Assembly: GCA_021604845.1 (NCBI GenBank)
Contig: BQJT01000004.1
Span: 1-51,645, forward strand
Origin: Cyclobacteriaceae bacterium
GTDB lineage: Bacteria > Bacteroidota > Bacteroidia > Cytophagales > Cyclobacteriaceae
Reading direction: 5' to 3'
Length of the DNA: 51,645 nucleotides
Shown piece after piece: positions 22,626 through 31,482 of this stretch (positions are counted from its first letter, which is position 1; each line of letters opens with the position of its first letter). Position numbers and translations under genes: made by a program. Under the pieces are notes generated by a model. That model saw nothing but the letters and a program-made list of their open reading frames with translations, was not told the origin of the DNA and made no database searches.

Positions 22626-25079
22626 GTGAAAAACTTGATTGCTGTAATCCTGTTTTCAGGATACTCAGCGGTTTCTGTGGCACAGTACAAAATTTCAGGA
22701 ACCGTTAATGACTCAATGGGTGGTGCATTGCCAGGTGCCACCGTTCAATTGGTAGACACTCCTTTTGGCACCATATCAGATGAGTATGGTAAGTTTCAAC
22801 TGAGAAATGTACCTTCCGGAAACTACACCATGAAGGTTTCTTTTGTAGGGTTTCAAGCCCATGAAAAGGATATCGATTTGGCCGCAAACCTGGAATTTCA
22901 GGAAATCGCATTGAGTGAAGCGGTAATTATGGGAGAAGAGGTGTTTGTGTATGCAACCCGGGCAAATAGCAAGACACCAACCACCTATTCGACTATTTCT
23001 AAAAAACAGCTTGCTGAAAGGAACCTGGGACAGGATTTACCTGTGTTGTTGAACTACTCACCATCGGTGGTTACCACTTCAGATGCAGGGGCCGGCGTTG
23101 GGTACACCAGTTTACGTATCAGGGGAAGTGATGCTACACGAATTAATGTTACCATAAATGGGATCCCATTAAATGACTCGGAAAGCCATGGAGTCTTCTG
23201 GGTAAATATGCCTGATTTTGCATCATCTGTTGAAAACATTCAAATTCAAAGGGGGATTGGAACTTCGTCGAATGGCGCCGCCGCTTTCGGCGCCACCATA
23301 AACCTGCAAACCCATGCGGTTTTAGCAGAACCTTTGGTGGAACTGGATAATTCCGCAGGCAGCTTCAACACCCTTAAGAACACGGTGACAATTAACTCCG
23401 GGTTGATTGATGAAAAATTCAATTTCGAAGGCAGATTGTCAAGAGTGGTTTCAGATGGTTATATCGACAGATCTTCTTCGAATCTAAAATCTTTCTTCCT
23501 TTCAGGGGGGTACTACGGTGATAAAACGTTAATTAAAGCAATAGTCTTTGGCGGAAATGAAATGACCCAGCAAGCCTGGTACGGAACACCAGAGGCCAGA
23601 ATTAACAATGACCAACAAGGTCTACAGCAGCTGATTGACTGGAGTGGAGAATACAATAGTCAGCAACAGATTGACAACCTTATGAACTCAGATCGCCGAT
23701 TCAATTATTACCTGTACGACAACGAAATTGATAATTACTCCCAGAACCATTTCCAATTGTTGATCAACCAGCAACTGGCAGATCGCTGGAATTTTACCGG
23801 CGCGTTGCATTATACCAAGGGGAAGGGATACTTCGAGCAATACCGGGAAAACGACAACCTTGCGGATTATGGTCTGGCGGACCTTTTAATCGGCGACTCA
23901 TTGATAACTTCTACTGATCTTATTCGCAGACGATGGTTGGATAATGACTTTTACGGGCTTACTTATTCATTTAATTACCAAAACAATGACCTTCAGGTGA
24001 CGGTAGGAGGAGGGTATAATGTCTACGATGGCGACCATTTCGGGGAGATTATCTGGGCCCGTTTTGCGGGAAACAGTGAAATCAGGGATCAATATTATCA
24101 TGGAAACGGGCTCAAGAAAGATTTCAACACCTATATAAAAGCCAATTATCAGTTGAGCCCTGACTTGAATATATTTGGTGACATGCAGTTGCGGACTATT
24201 GACTATAGTACAGCAGGTATCGATAGTGATCTTACTGCCTACGATACCGGTGGGGATTATCAGTTCTTCAACCCAAAAGTCGGGATTTCTTACAGTTTAG
24301 ATAGAAACAGCAGTGCCTATATATCATACGCCATAGGTCATCGAGAACCTGTACGATCAGATTTTATCGATGCCCTCAACGGTCAGTTGCCTAAACCCGA
24401 GAAACTGGGTAACCTGGAAGCAGGTGTAAGGAAATCGTCAGCCGATATTTCCTATGAAGCGAATTTTTACTGGATGGACTATAAGGACCAGTTGGTTCTT
24501 ACCGGGGCATTGAATGATGTTGGTGCCTCAATAAGGACCAATGTACCTGATAGTTACAGGATAGGGATTGAATTGGCGGGATCATGGGATATAACCAGTA
24601 AACTGCACTGGAATGCCAACATTGCGCTTAGCAAAAATAAAATCAGGGATTTTACCGAAATACTTTATGACTACGCATTTAGTGATGACCGGTATATAGT
24701 TGAAAATGATTATTCCGATACCGATATTAGTTTTTCTCCGAATGTAGTGATTGGAAGCGATATGGGTTATGCCCTGAAAGATTTGAAGATACAAGTCCTC
24801 AATAAGTTTGTGGGGAGGCAGTACTTAGATAATACCAGCAACCCGGATAGGATTATTGATAACTATTTTGTTACCGATCTGTTATTAACCTATAGTATTG
24901 TTCCCTGGAAATTAAAACAATTAAGTTTATCACTAATGGTCAATAATGTATTTGATACTCAATACCAATCAAATGGCTATACCTGGGGATATCTTTTTGA
25001 CGGTTTTCACTACCAGCAGAATAACTATTATCCGCAAGCTGGTGTGAATTTTCTGGCAGGATTATCGTTGAAATTTTGA
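22626..25079 (+). CDS. TonB-dependent receptor, probably for thiamine
   Basis: An 817-residue outer-membrane receptor with a GTG start. A signal peptide (ending AVSVAQ) is followed by a carboxypeptidase-regulatory-like domain (GTVNDSMGGALPGATVQLVD) to about 95. The plug covers about 110-230 (LPVLLNYSPSVVTTSDAGAGVGYTSLRIRG, VTINGIPLNDSESHGVFWVNMPDF). The barrel ends in the strand FLAGLSLKF. It lacks a SusD partner. The TPP riboswitch in its leader ties it to thiamine supply; predicted thiamine-related outer-membrane receptors under THI elements are known in Bacteroidota. No thiamine synthesis gene is in the window. Confidence 0.9.
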   Translation: MKNLIAVILFSGYSAVSVAQYKISGTVNDSMGGALPGATVQLVDTPFGTISDEYGKFQLRNVPSGNYTMKVSFVGFQAHEKDIDLAANLEFQEIALSEAVIMGEEVFVYATRANSKTPTTYSTISKKQLAERNLGQDLPVLLNYSPSVVTTSDAGAGVGYTSLRIRGSDATRINVTINGIPLNDSESHGVFWVNMPDFASSVENIQIQRGIGTSSNGAAAFGATINLQTHAVLAEPLVELDNSAGSFNTLKNTVTINSGLIDEKFNFEGRLSRVVSDGYIDRSSSNLKSFFLSGGYYGDKTLIKAIVFGGNEMTQQAWYGTPEARINNDQQGLQQLIDWSGEYNSQQQIDNLMNSDRRFNYYLYDNEIDNYSQNHFQLLINQQLADRWNFTGALHYTKGKGYFEQYRENDNLADYGLADLLIGDSLITSTDLIRRRWLDNDFYGLTYSFNYQNNDLQVTVGGGYNVYDGDHFGEIIWARFAGNSEIRDQYYHGNGLKKDFNTYIKANYQLSPDLNIFGDMQLRTIDYSTAGIDSDLTAYDTGGDYQFFNPKVGISYSLDRNSSAYISYAIGHREPVRSDFIDALNGQLPKPEKLGNLEAGVRKSSADISYEANFYWMDYKDQLVLTGALNDVGASIRTNVPDSYRIGIELAGSWDITSKLHWNANIALSKNKIRDFTEILYDYAFSDDRYIVENDYSDTDISFSPNVVIGSDMGYALKDLKIQVLNKFVGRQYLDNTSNPDRIIDNYFVTDLLLTYSIVPWKLKQLSLSLMVNNVFDTQYQSNGYTWGYLFDGFHYQQNNYYPQAGVNFLAGLSLKF

Positions 25080-25108
25080 CCACGCCAAATCGAAGGAGCG
25101 GTTAATGG

Positions 25109-25669
25109 CTAAACCGTCATGATGTCTTCTTCCTTCTTTTTAAGCACCTCTTCGATCTTTGAGATGTACTGATCGGTCAGTTTTTGAACTTGATCTTCAG
25201 CATGTCGGACATCATCTTCTGATACATGCTCTTTGATCAGTTTTTTCAAGTTGTCATTGGCATCTTTTCGAATATTGCGGATACTGACTCTTCCATGTTC
25301 CGCTTCATTGCGCGCCTGCTTTACCAGATCGACCCGTCGTTCCTCGGTAAGAACCGGTATATTAATTCGGATCAGCTCGCCGTCATTTTGTGGATTCAGA
25401 CCCAGATCACTGTTAATTATGGAGCGTTCGATATCTGAGACAATGGTTTTTTCCCAGGGCTTTATCACCAGCGTACGGGCATCCTGGCTGTTCACGCTGG
25501 CCACCTGGTTTATGGGAGTAGGATTCCCATAGTATTCCACCATAATTCCATCCAACATGCTGGGCATGGCTTTCCCTGCTCTTATTTTTGCAATGGTACC
25601 AGCGGTATGCTGAAGGCTCTTTTCCATCGACTCTTCGGCATGCTCGATATAAAATTCAATATCCTCCAT
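25109..25669 (-). CDS. frr: Ribosome recycling factor
   Basis: A 186-residue protein with the two-domain RRF sequence: RAGKAMPSMLDGIMVEYYGNPTPINQVASV, then INIPVLTEERRVDLVKQARNEAEHGRVSIRNIRKDANDNLKKL. With EF-G it splits post-termination ribosomes. It follows pyrH by 11 nt, a gene order common in bacteria. It is convergent with the thiamine receptor gene. Confidence 0.97.
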   Translation of the reverse strand: MEDIEFYIEHAEESMEKSLQHTAGTIAKIRAGKAMPSMLDGIMVEYYGNPTPINQVASVNSQDARTLVIKPWEKTIVSDIERSIINSDLGLNPQNDGELIRINIPVLTEERRVDLVKQARNEAEHGRVSIRNIRKDANDNLKKLIKEHVSEDDVRHAEDQVQKLTDQYISKIEEVLKKKEEDIMTV

Positions 25670-25680
25670 AATACATTTGG

Positions 25681-26391
25681 TTAGTTGGCGATAATTGTCC
25701 CTACCTCCATCGAACCGTTGATAATCTTTAGAAGATTACCTGGCTTGTTCATGTCAAAAACAATAATTGGCAAATCATTTTCCTGGCAAAGTGTAAAAGC
25801 TGTAAGATCCATAATGTTCAAACCTTTACTGTAGGCCTCTTCGAACGACAATCGATCATACCTTATTGCCTCAGGATCTATTTCCGGGTCGGCGCTGTAA
25901 ACACCGTTAACCCTGGTGCCCTTCATAACCACATCTGCTTCAATTTCGACTGCCCTGAGGCTTGCAGTTGAATCGGTAGTAAAGTATGGATTACCAATGC
26001 CTGCGCCAAAAATTACGATACGACCTTTTTCAAGATGGCGAACTGCACGTCTCCGAATAAAAGGTTCACATACTTGCTCCATGTTTATTCCTGACATCAA
26101 CCGGGTATACATTCCCGACTTTTCCAAAGCACTTTGGAGGGCCATTCCGTTAATGACGGTGGCCAGCATTCCCATATAGTCTCCCTGAACCCGGTCTATG
26201 GTTAAGTTCTCAGCCTGGACCCCTCGAAATATGTTGCCGCCACCAATTACAATGGCGATTTCGACCCCTGTTGCTTTAACGCCTTTAATTTCCTGAGTGT
26301 ACTTGTCCAGTCGAATCGGGTCAATACCGTATTGCTTTTCACCCATCAGAGCTTCCCCGCTTAGCTTCAATAGGATCCTTTTATATTTCAT
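25681..26391 (-). CDS. pyrH: UMP kinase
   Basis: The 236-residue amino-acid-kinase-fold enzyme shows [25 protein letters not shown], the UMP-binding region [31 protein letters not shown], and [20 protein letters not shown]. It makes UDP from UMP; most bacterial enzymes are hexamers regulated by GTP and UTP. It heads the pyrH-frr operon, with a -7 box close upstream at 26412-26419. Confidence 0.97.
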   Translation of the reverse strand: MKYKRILLKLSGEALMGEKQYGIDPIRLDKYTQEIKGVKATGVEIAIVIGGGNIFRGVQAENLTIDRVQGDYMGMLATVINGMALQSALEKSGMYTRLMSGINMEQVCEPFIRRRAVRHLEKGRIVIFGAGIGNPYFTTDSTASLRAVEIEADVVMKGTRVNGVYSADPEIDPEAIRYDRLSFEEAYSKGLNIMDLTAFTLCQENDLPIIVFDMNKPGNLLKIINGSMEVGTIIAN

Positions 26392-26411
26392 TCATACTGG
26401 CTTGGATTGAT

Positions 26412-26419
26412 CAAATATA
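26412..26419 (-). promoter_or_regulatory. Probable -7 box of pyrH-frr
   Basis: Minus-strand TATATTTG is an exact TAnnTTTG match, 20 bp before the pyrH ATG. A second identical octamer lies at 26431-26438. No clear -33 element. Confidence 0.4.
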
Positions 26420-26451
26420 AGAAGTGCAACCAAATATATTAAGGGAATCGA

Positions 26452-26946
26452 TTAAAATTGGATTAACACCTGGTTCTTTTCAACATTCATTCCTTTTTCA
26501 ATATCTATGGAACTAATCACTCCTTCACCGGCGGATTTAATAATATTTTCCATCTTCATGGCTTCCAACACTAATAGTTTATCTCCTTTCGCAACCGCCT
26601 GTCCCTCTTTTACCAGGATATCCAGGATTAAACCTGGCATGGGAGCAATCACTTCTTTATGATCGGTAGTATCAAGGGCTTGCATCCCAAGTTTTTCGAG
26701 TAAAAGGTCATACCTGTCCTGAACCTGGGCTTGATAGGTTATGCCATTTACTCTTAGCTGAATGGATTTCTGGAGTTGGTCTGTTTCCAGTACTTCAATT
26801 AGGTAAGATTTTGAATCTTTTATCAGATGATATGTTCTGTCCCCTACCGGTTCCAGATCCCAATCCCACTTTTCACCGGATATACTGATTTCTCCACCAG
26901 TCAGGACCACCTGATAAGAAGTTTCACTAATAGTAACTTTTAACAT
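26452..26946 (-). CDS. Biotin carboxyl-carrier domain protein
   Basis: This 164-residue protein ends in a biotinyl domain with EAMKM (biotinylated K131), preceded by APMPGLILDILVKEGQAVAKGDKLLVLE and followed by GVISSIDIEKGMNVEKNQVLIQF. The first 95 or so residues are beta-rich and match no obvious family. Such proteins are carrier subunits of acyl-CoA or pyruvate-type carboxylases, with biotin attached by BirA (encoded at 15381). No carboxylase or carboxyltransferase gene is adjacent, so the enzyme complex is unknown. Confidence 0.88.
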   Translation of the reverse strand: MLKVTISETSYQVVLTGGEISISGEKWDWDLEPVGDRTYHLIKDSKSYLIEVLETDQLQKSIQLRVNGITYQAQVQDRYDLLLEKLGMQALDTTDHKEVIAPMPGLILDILVKEGQAVAKGDKLLVLEAMKMENIIKSAGEGVISSIDIEKGMNVEKNQVLIQF

Positions 26947-26955
26947 TGGCTCAAT

Positions 26956-26990
26956 TTGAGTGTCAGGAAAGTTTTTAAGTAGTAACTTTG
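26956..26990 (+). promoter_or_regulatory. Probable promoter of the M1 aminopeptidase gene
   Basis: TAACTTTG (26983-26990) is an exact -7 match. TTGAGTGT (26956-26963) and GTTTTTAAG (26971-26979) lie upstream, the same blocks found before the methyltransferase gene at 19432. Transcription would begin near 26997, which rules out the in-frame TTG at 26988 as a start. Confidence 0.5.
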
Positions 26991-27017
26991 ATGAAAGTAC
27001 AAATTATTAACAAATTC

Positions 27018-29594
27018 ATGCAGAATAAATTAAAGTCCGGCAGTTTAACGCTTCTGCTGCCTTTCATTATTTTTCTCAATTTAGTTTCATGTAAGCCATC
27101 GCAGGTTGCTTCTGACCAGTTAATCAGCAGTGATACTGTTCAGATTGCGCAGGAGCCACAAGTTGCCGCTGTTCCTCCCGAACCCGAAATCGAAGTCGAT
27201 CGCGGACCTTACCGTGCCGAAAACACCAGGTTTCACGATCTGGTCCATACCAGATTGGAAGTAAGTTTTGACTGGGACCGGCAATATCTGCTGGGTACTG
27301 CACTGCTCGAGTTGAGGCCGTATTTTTACGCTCAGGACCATGTGATACTTGATGCAAAAGGATTTGATATTCATCAGATCCAATTGGTAAACGGTACCGA
27401 TCGCAAACCGCTCACACATCAATATGATGGGAAAAAACTCAATATTTCACTGGATAGGAGTTACCAAAGGAATGAATCCTATTTTTTAGAAATAAAATAT
27501 ACTGCCAAACCAAATGAACTGGAAGCTGGCGGAAGCGCGGCCATCACCTCGGATAAGGGCCTTTATTTTATAAATCCAACCGGAGAGCATACCAACAAGC
27601 CTCAACAGATCTGGACCCAGGGTGAGACAGAAGCCAGTTCCTGCTGGTTTCCTACAATTGACAGCCCGAACCAAAGAACCACCCAGGAAATCTACATCAC
27701 CGTTGACCAACGGTTTGTCACACTTTCTAACGGATTATTGGTCTTTTCAAGAGGTAACGAAGACGGTACTCGTACAGATTATTGGAAAATGGATCAGGCG
27801 CATGCTCCTTATTTATTCATGATGGCAGTTGGTGAATTCGCGGTGGTTAAAGATTCATGGCAGGACATGGAAGTTTCATATTATGTTGAACCTGAGTACC
27901 AGCCGTATGCCAGAGCAATATTCGGAAAGACCCCCCAGATGTTGACTTACTTTTCTGAGCTGTTGAAATACCCATTTCCCTGGTCTAAATATTCTCAGGT
28001 AGTGGTTAGGGATTATGTTTCCGGGGCTATGGAGAATACCACTGCTTCGGTATTTATGGAGGATCTTCAAGTTAACCATAGATACCTTTTGGATAATGAT
28101 TGGGACGGCATTATTGCCCACGAGCTTTTTCACCAATGGTTTGGAGACCTGGTAACCAATGAGTCATGGTCAAACCTTACTTTGAACGAAGCTTTTGCCA
28201 CCTATTCAGAGTACTTGTGGGCAGAACATCTGTTAGGCCAGGACGATGCCGATTATAAAGGCTATGAAGAGCAGCAAAATTATCTGCGTGAAGCCCGTCA
28301 AAAAAAGGTTGATCTGATTCGATTCTATTATGACGACAAAGAGGACATGTTCGACAGCCATTCATACGCCAAAGGAAGCAGGATACTACACATGCTGAGA
28401 GGTTATTTAGGAGATGAAGCATTCTTTGAAACACTGCATCAGTATCTGTCAACTTACGCTGGTGAACCGGTAGAAGTGCATCATCTGCGACTGGCGGCAG
28501 AGAAAGTTAGCGGACAGGATTTAAATTGGTTTTTCAACCAATGGTTTTTGAATTCAGGACATCCTGAATTGCAGGTTTCAACAGAATTTTCGGACGATGC
28601 CCTGACATTGAGTTTATTTCAGATACAGGACCGATCAAGTGCTCCGCTGTATAGACTGCCAATAGAAGTGGAATTCTGGCACCACCAGGAAAAGACCGTC
28701 GAAACAATTGAACTTAGCAAGGAGGCACAGGATTTTAATTTTCCAATGACTACCGCACCGGATTTGGTAGTAATAGACCCAAGAAACGTGCTGCTGGCGG
28801 AGATCCATTATGAACAAAGCAGGCAAGCCCTGATTCATCAGTACCGGGTCTCATCGGGTGGAATGACCCGGTATAAGGCTTTGGAAAAACTTCTGGAAGA
28901 TTCTGTAGACAGCCAGATAGTAGCGGTTTTTATGGATGCACTTGAAGATTCGTTTTGGGTCAACAGACAACTGACCGTTAATGCTTTTGAAAGCTACCCT
29001 GAAGAACAGCCGGAATCCCTGGTGACAAAATTGAGGACCATTGCCGCTTCCGATCCCAATACACAGGTCCGTGCAGATGCTATTACGGTACTATCATCTT
29101 TCGAAAACGGCGATATATACCTCCCGTTATATTTAGAAGCTCTAAGGGATTCCTCTTATGCAGTTGCGGGGGCTGGTCTCACAGCTTACCTACAGACAGA
29201 ACACCCGGATCGAGACCAAATAGCCGGACAGTTTGAGCAGGAAGATAATATGCAGATAGCACTTCCGGTGGCCGATTACTATGCCCTGAACCATGTCCCG
29301 GATAAATATCGATGGTATTATGAAAAACTCAGTAACGGCAATGGAGAAATGATGTTTTACATGATCAACTATTTCGGACAATACCTGACCAATTCTGATC
29401 AAGAGGAACAACTGTCTGGTGCTAAATACCTGGAAGAACTTGGGTTGCATCACCACACCTATTATATTCGATATTCAGCATTCCAGGCACTTGGATTACT
29501 GACGGGAATTGAAGAAGCAGCGGAGATGAGAAGCAGGGTTAAACAGTCCGAAACGGACCCCAGGTTGGTGGAAATTTATGCACAGTATCCTTAA
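27018..29594 (+). CDS. M1-family metallo-aminopeptidase lipoprotein
   Basis: From ATG 27018 the protein has 858 residues. It starts with a lipoprotein signal (FIIFLNLVSC, lipid Cys at about 25). The M1 catalytic domain carries the substrate motif GAMEN at 336-340, HELFH at 368-372 and the third zinc ligand E391 in TLNEAF. The C-terminal part, from about 620, is helical and resembles HEAT repeats (TKLRTIAASDPNTQVRADAITVLSSF). It probably trims peptides in the periplasm or at the cell surface. The frame is open to TTG 26988, but the promoter lies over that codon. Confidence 0.93.
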   Translation: MQNKLKSGSLTLLLPFIIFLNLVSCKPSQVASDQLISSDTVQIAQEPQVAAVPPEPEIEVDRGPYRAENTRFHDLVHTRLEVSFDWDRQYLLGTALLELRPYFYAQDHVILDAKGFDIHQIQLVNGTDRKPLTHQYDGKKLNISLDRSYQRNESYFLEIKYTAKPNELEAGGSAAITSDKGLYFINPTGEHTNKPQQIWTQGETEASSCWFPTIDSPNQRTTQEIYITVDQRFVTLSNGLLVFSRGNEDGTRTDYWKMDQAHAPYLFMMAVGEFAVVKDSWQDMEVSYYVEPEYQPYARAIFGKTPQMLTYFSELLKYPFPWSKYSQVVVRDYVSGAMENTTASVFMEDLQVNHRYLLDNDWDGIIAHELFHQWFGDLVTNESWSNLTLNEAFATYSEYLWAEHLLGQDDADYKGYEEQQNYLREARQKKVDLIRFYYDDKEDMFDSHSYAKGSRILHMLRGYLGDEAFFETLHQYLSTYAGEPVEVHHLRLAAEKVSGQDLNWFFNQWFLNSGHPELQVSTEFSDDALTLSLFQIQDRSSAPLYRLPIEVEFWHHQEKTVETIELSKEAQDFNFPMTTAPDLVVIDPRNVLLAEIHYEQSRQALIHQYRVSSGGMTRYKALEKLLEDSVDSQIVAVFMDALEDSFWVNRQLTVNAFESYPEEQPESLVTKLRTIAASDPNTQVRADAITVLSSFENGDIYLPLYLEALRDSSYAVAGAGLTAYLQTEHPDRDQIAGQFEQEDNMQIALPVADYYALNHVPDKYRWYYEKLSNGNGEMMFYMINYFGQYLTNSDQEEQLSGAKYLEELGLHHHTYYIRYSAFQALGLLTGIEEAAEMRSRVKQSETDPRLVEIYAQYP

Positions 29595-29673
29595 CTGTTC
29601 ATAGTCTTTGGAACCTGTGAAATCGGCAGAATTTCGATGGCTGAAAAAGGCATTTCATCTTTTCTGACAAAAG

Positions 29674-29704
29674 TTTGAATATAAACAAAAAGTGTATAAT
29701 TTTG
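29674..29704 (+). promoter_or_regulatory. Promoter of the tRNA-Tyr/Gly/Thr-tuf operon
   Basis: TTTG (29674-29677), a 19-nt spacer and TAATTTTG (29697-29704) form a perfect Bacteroidota promoter, followed by CATTCC. The same 14 bases, TAATTTTGCATTCC, occur in the rpsL promoter. Confidence 0.85.
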
Positions 29705-29715
29705 CATTCCTTTAA

Positions 29716-29749
29716 AACTGCCTGAGGCAGTTCGTATTGCCGTGGGGCA
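29716..29749 (+). repeat. Tandem hairpins at the start of the tRNA transcript
   Basis: AACTGCC-TGA-GGCAGTT is a perfect 7-bp hairpin at 29716-29732. It is followed by TGCC-GTGG-GGCA from 29738. GGCAGT occurs twice, so two alternative pairings with ACTGCC are possible. Both lie within about 40 nt of the predicted transcript start. Confidence 0.5.
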
Positions 29750-29784
29750 GTAGTAAAAGGTAAGTTCATTATAAAGCTGTGTTA

Positions 29785-29866
29785 GGGGAGATACTCAAGC
29801 GGTCAACGAGGTCAGACTGTAAATCTGATGGCACAGCCTTCGTAGGTTCGAATCCTGCTCTCCCCA
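29785..29866 (+). tRNA. tRNA-Tyr(GUA)
   Basis: An 82-nt class II tRNA. Acceptor GGGGAGA pairs with TCTCCCC; anticodon GTA lies at 29819-29821. It has a long variable arm and T-arm GGTTCGAATCC. The CCA end is not encoded. First gene of the tRNA-tuf transcript. Confidence 0.95.
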
Positions 29867-29888
29867 CATTGAGTCAGGAGTTTGGGTT

Positions 29889-29959
29889 TGAGTGGGAGTG
29901 TGAAATGGATAGCAATAACTACTCACACAACTCACACTAAATACTCACACTCACGCTCA
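29889..29959 (+). repeat. CTCACA-type repeats forming a long hairpin between tRNA genes
   Basis: TGAGTG-G-GAGTGTGA at 29889-29903 is complementary to TCACACTC-A-CGCTCA at 29945-29959, with one mismatch and one G-T pair. The loop contains further CTCACA copies, so several registers can pair. Confidence 0.55.
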
Positions 29960-29969
29960 CACTCAATAT

Positions 29970-30042
29970 GCGGGAGTAGCTCAGTTGGTAGAGCGACAGC
30001 CTTCCAAGCTGTAGGTCGCGGGTTCGAGCCTCGTCTCCCGCT
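29970..30042 (+). tRNA. tRNA-Gly(UCC)
   Basis: A 73-nt cloverleaf. Acceptor GCGGGAG pairs with CTCCCGC; anticodon stem ACAGC with GCTGT; loop CTTCCAA gives anticodon TCC at 30003-30005. T-arm GGTTCGAGCC is present. CCA is not encoded. Confidence 0.95.
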
Positions 30043-30075
30043 CTTAGATTCCAGCCTGATGCTGGAGGCTTTGAG

Positions 30076-30147
30076 GCCGACGTAGCTCAGAGGTAGAGCG
30101 CTTCCTTGGTAAGGAAGAGGTCACGGGTTCAAATCCCGTCGTTGGCT
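30076..30147 (+). tRNA. tRNA-Thr(GGU)
   Basis: A 72-nt cloverleaf. Acceptor GCCGACG pairs with CGTTGGC (one G-T pair); anticodon stem CTTCC with GGAAG; anticodon GGT at 30108-30110. It precedes tuf by 77 nt, the usual linkage of tRNA genes with EF-Tu. Confidence 0.95.
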
Positions 30148-30224
30148 CATGGAAGCACAGTATTATTGCGGACAACATTGTAAATTAAAATTGATAACTA
30201 ACTTAAAATTGAGGATTTTCAGAC

Positions 30225-31412
30225 ATGGCTAAAGAAACCTTTGATCGTTCCAAACCACATGTTAACATTGGTACGATTGGTCACGTAGATCACGGTAAAA
30301 CAACTTTAACCGCTGCCATTACCAAAGTACTTGCTGAAAAGGGTTTGGCGGAACAAAGAGATTTTTCTTCCATTGATAATGCCCCTGAAGAAAAAGAAAG
30401 AGGGATTACCATTAACACGGCCCACGTAGAGTACCAAACTGACAACCGGCACTACGCGCACGTAGATTGTCCGGGTCACGCCGACTATGTTAAGAACATG
30501 GTAACCGGAGCAGCACAGATGGATGGAGCTATTTTGGTGGTTGCCGCGACTGATGGACCAATGCCTCAGACCCGGGAGCACATACTGTTGGCTCGTCAGG
30601 TTGGGGTACCAGCGCTAGTAGTATTTATGAACAAAGTAGATCTGGTCGATGACCCGGAACTAATTGAATTGGTTGAAATGGAAGTAAGGGAACTGTTGAG
30701 CTTTTACGAGTTCGATGGTGATAATATTCCGGTTATTCAAGGATCTGCCTTGGGTGGTTTAAACGGAGAAGCAGAGTGGGTAGAAAAGATTGTTGAGTTG
30801 ATGGATGCGGTTGATAACCATATTCCACTGCCTGAACGATTAATCGACAAGGATTTCTTAATGCCAGTTGAAGATGTATTTTCTATAACTGGTAGAGGAA
30901 CCGTAGCCACCGGAAGAATTGAAAGAGGTGTAATTAACTCAGGAGACCCGGTTGATATTCTGGGAATGGGGGCGGAAAACCTTAAATCAACTGTTACAGG
31001 TGTTGAGATGTTCCGTAAAATTCTCGATCGAGGAGAGGCTGGAGATAACGTTGGACTTTTATTACGTGGTATTGAGAAAACTGATATCCGGCGCGGAATG
31101 GTAATCTGCAAGCCAGGATCGGTAACGCCTCACCAGCACTTCAAGGCTGAGGTCTATGTACTTAGTAAAGAAGAAGGTGGACGACATACTCCGTTCTTTA
31201 ACAAATATCGTCCTCAGTTTTACCTGAGAACAACAGATGTAACTGGTGAAATTATGCTGCCAGACGGCGTGGAAATGGTAATGCCTGGAGACAATGTTAC
31301 CATAGATGTGCAGTTGATTAACAAGGTAGCAATGGAAAAAGGACTGCGCTTCGCTATCAGGGAAGGTGGACGTACTGTGGGAGCAGGTCAGGTAACTGAA
31401 ATCCTCGACTAA
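30225..31412 (+). CDS. tuf: Elongation factor Tu
   Basis: A 395-residue GTPase with G1 GHVDHGKT, switch [11 protein letters not shown]4 NKVD and the full C-terminal domains ([45 protein letters not shown]). It delivers aminoacyl-tRNA to the ribosomal A site. It is the last gene of the tRNA-Tyr/Gly/Thr transcript and ends before a very strong hairpin terminator. Only this copy is visible in the window. Confidence 0.99.
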   Translation: MAKETFDRSKPHVNIGTIGHVDHGKTTLTAAITKVLAEKGLAEQRDFSSIDNAPEEKERGITINTAHVEYQTDNRHYAHVDCPGHADYVKNMVTGAAQMDGAILVVAATDGPMPQTREHILLARQVGVPALVVFMNKVDLVDDPELIELVEMEVRELLSFYEFDGDNIPVIQGSALGGLNGEAEWVEKIVELMDAVDNHIPLPERLIDKDFLMPVEDVFSITGRGTVATGRIERGVINSGDPVDILGMGAENLKSTVTGVEMFRKILDRGEAGDNVGLLLRGIEKTDIRRGMVICKPGSVTPHQHFKAEVYVLSKEEGGRHTPFFNKYRPQFYLRTTDVTGEIMLPDGVEMVMPGDNVTIDVQLINKVAMEKGLRFAIREGGRTVGAGQVTEILD

Positions 31413-31425
31413 ACTCTGCCAAGCT

Positions 31426-31482
31426 AAAGCAAGTAAACGCGTTTCTATTTTTATATAGAAACGCGTTTGTATACTTGCTTTT
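31426..31482 (+). terminator. tuf terminator with an extended 23-bp inverted repeat
   Basis: AAACGCGTTTCTAT (31435-31448) pairs perfectly with ATAGAAACGCGTTT (31455-31468). The stem extends with AAAGCAAGT (31426-31434) and ACTTGCTTT (31473-31481) after a 4-nt GTAT bulge. The 3' arm overlaps the -33 box and spacer of the next promoter. A T-run is short, so the strength comes from the stem. Confidence 0.75.

Noticed and set aside
25099-25116. Bidirectional terminator between the thiamine receptor and frr
   Set aside because: Only a 5-bp stem (CGGTT with AACCG) without T-runs, and it extends into the frr stop region.
26988-27017. TTG start upstream of the M1 aminopeptidase
   Set aside because: The codon lies inside the predicted -7 box; ATG 27018 gives a clean lipoprotein signal.
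29924-29966. CRISPR-like array between tRNA genes
   Set aside because: The units are 6-8 bp, irregular and without spacers; it is a simple repeat, and no cas gene is present.
29882-30085. 67-codon plus-strand frame between and across tRNA genes
   Set aside because: It runs through tRNA-Gly and the CTCACA repeats and has no protein-like features.
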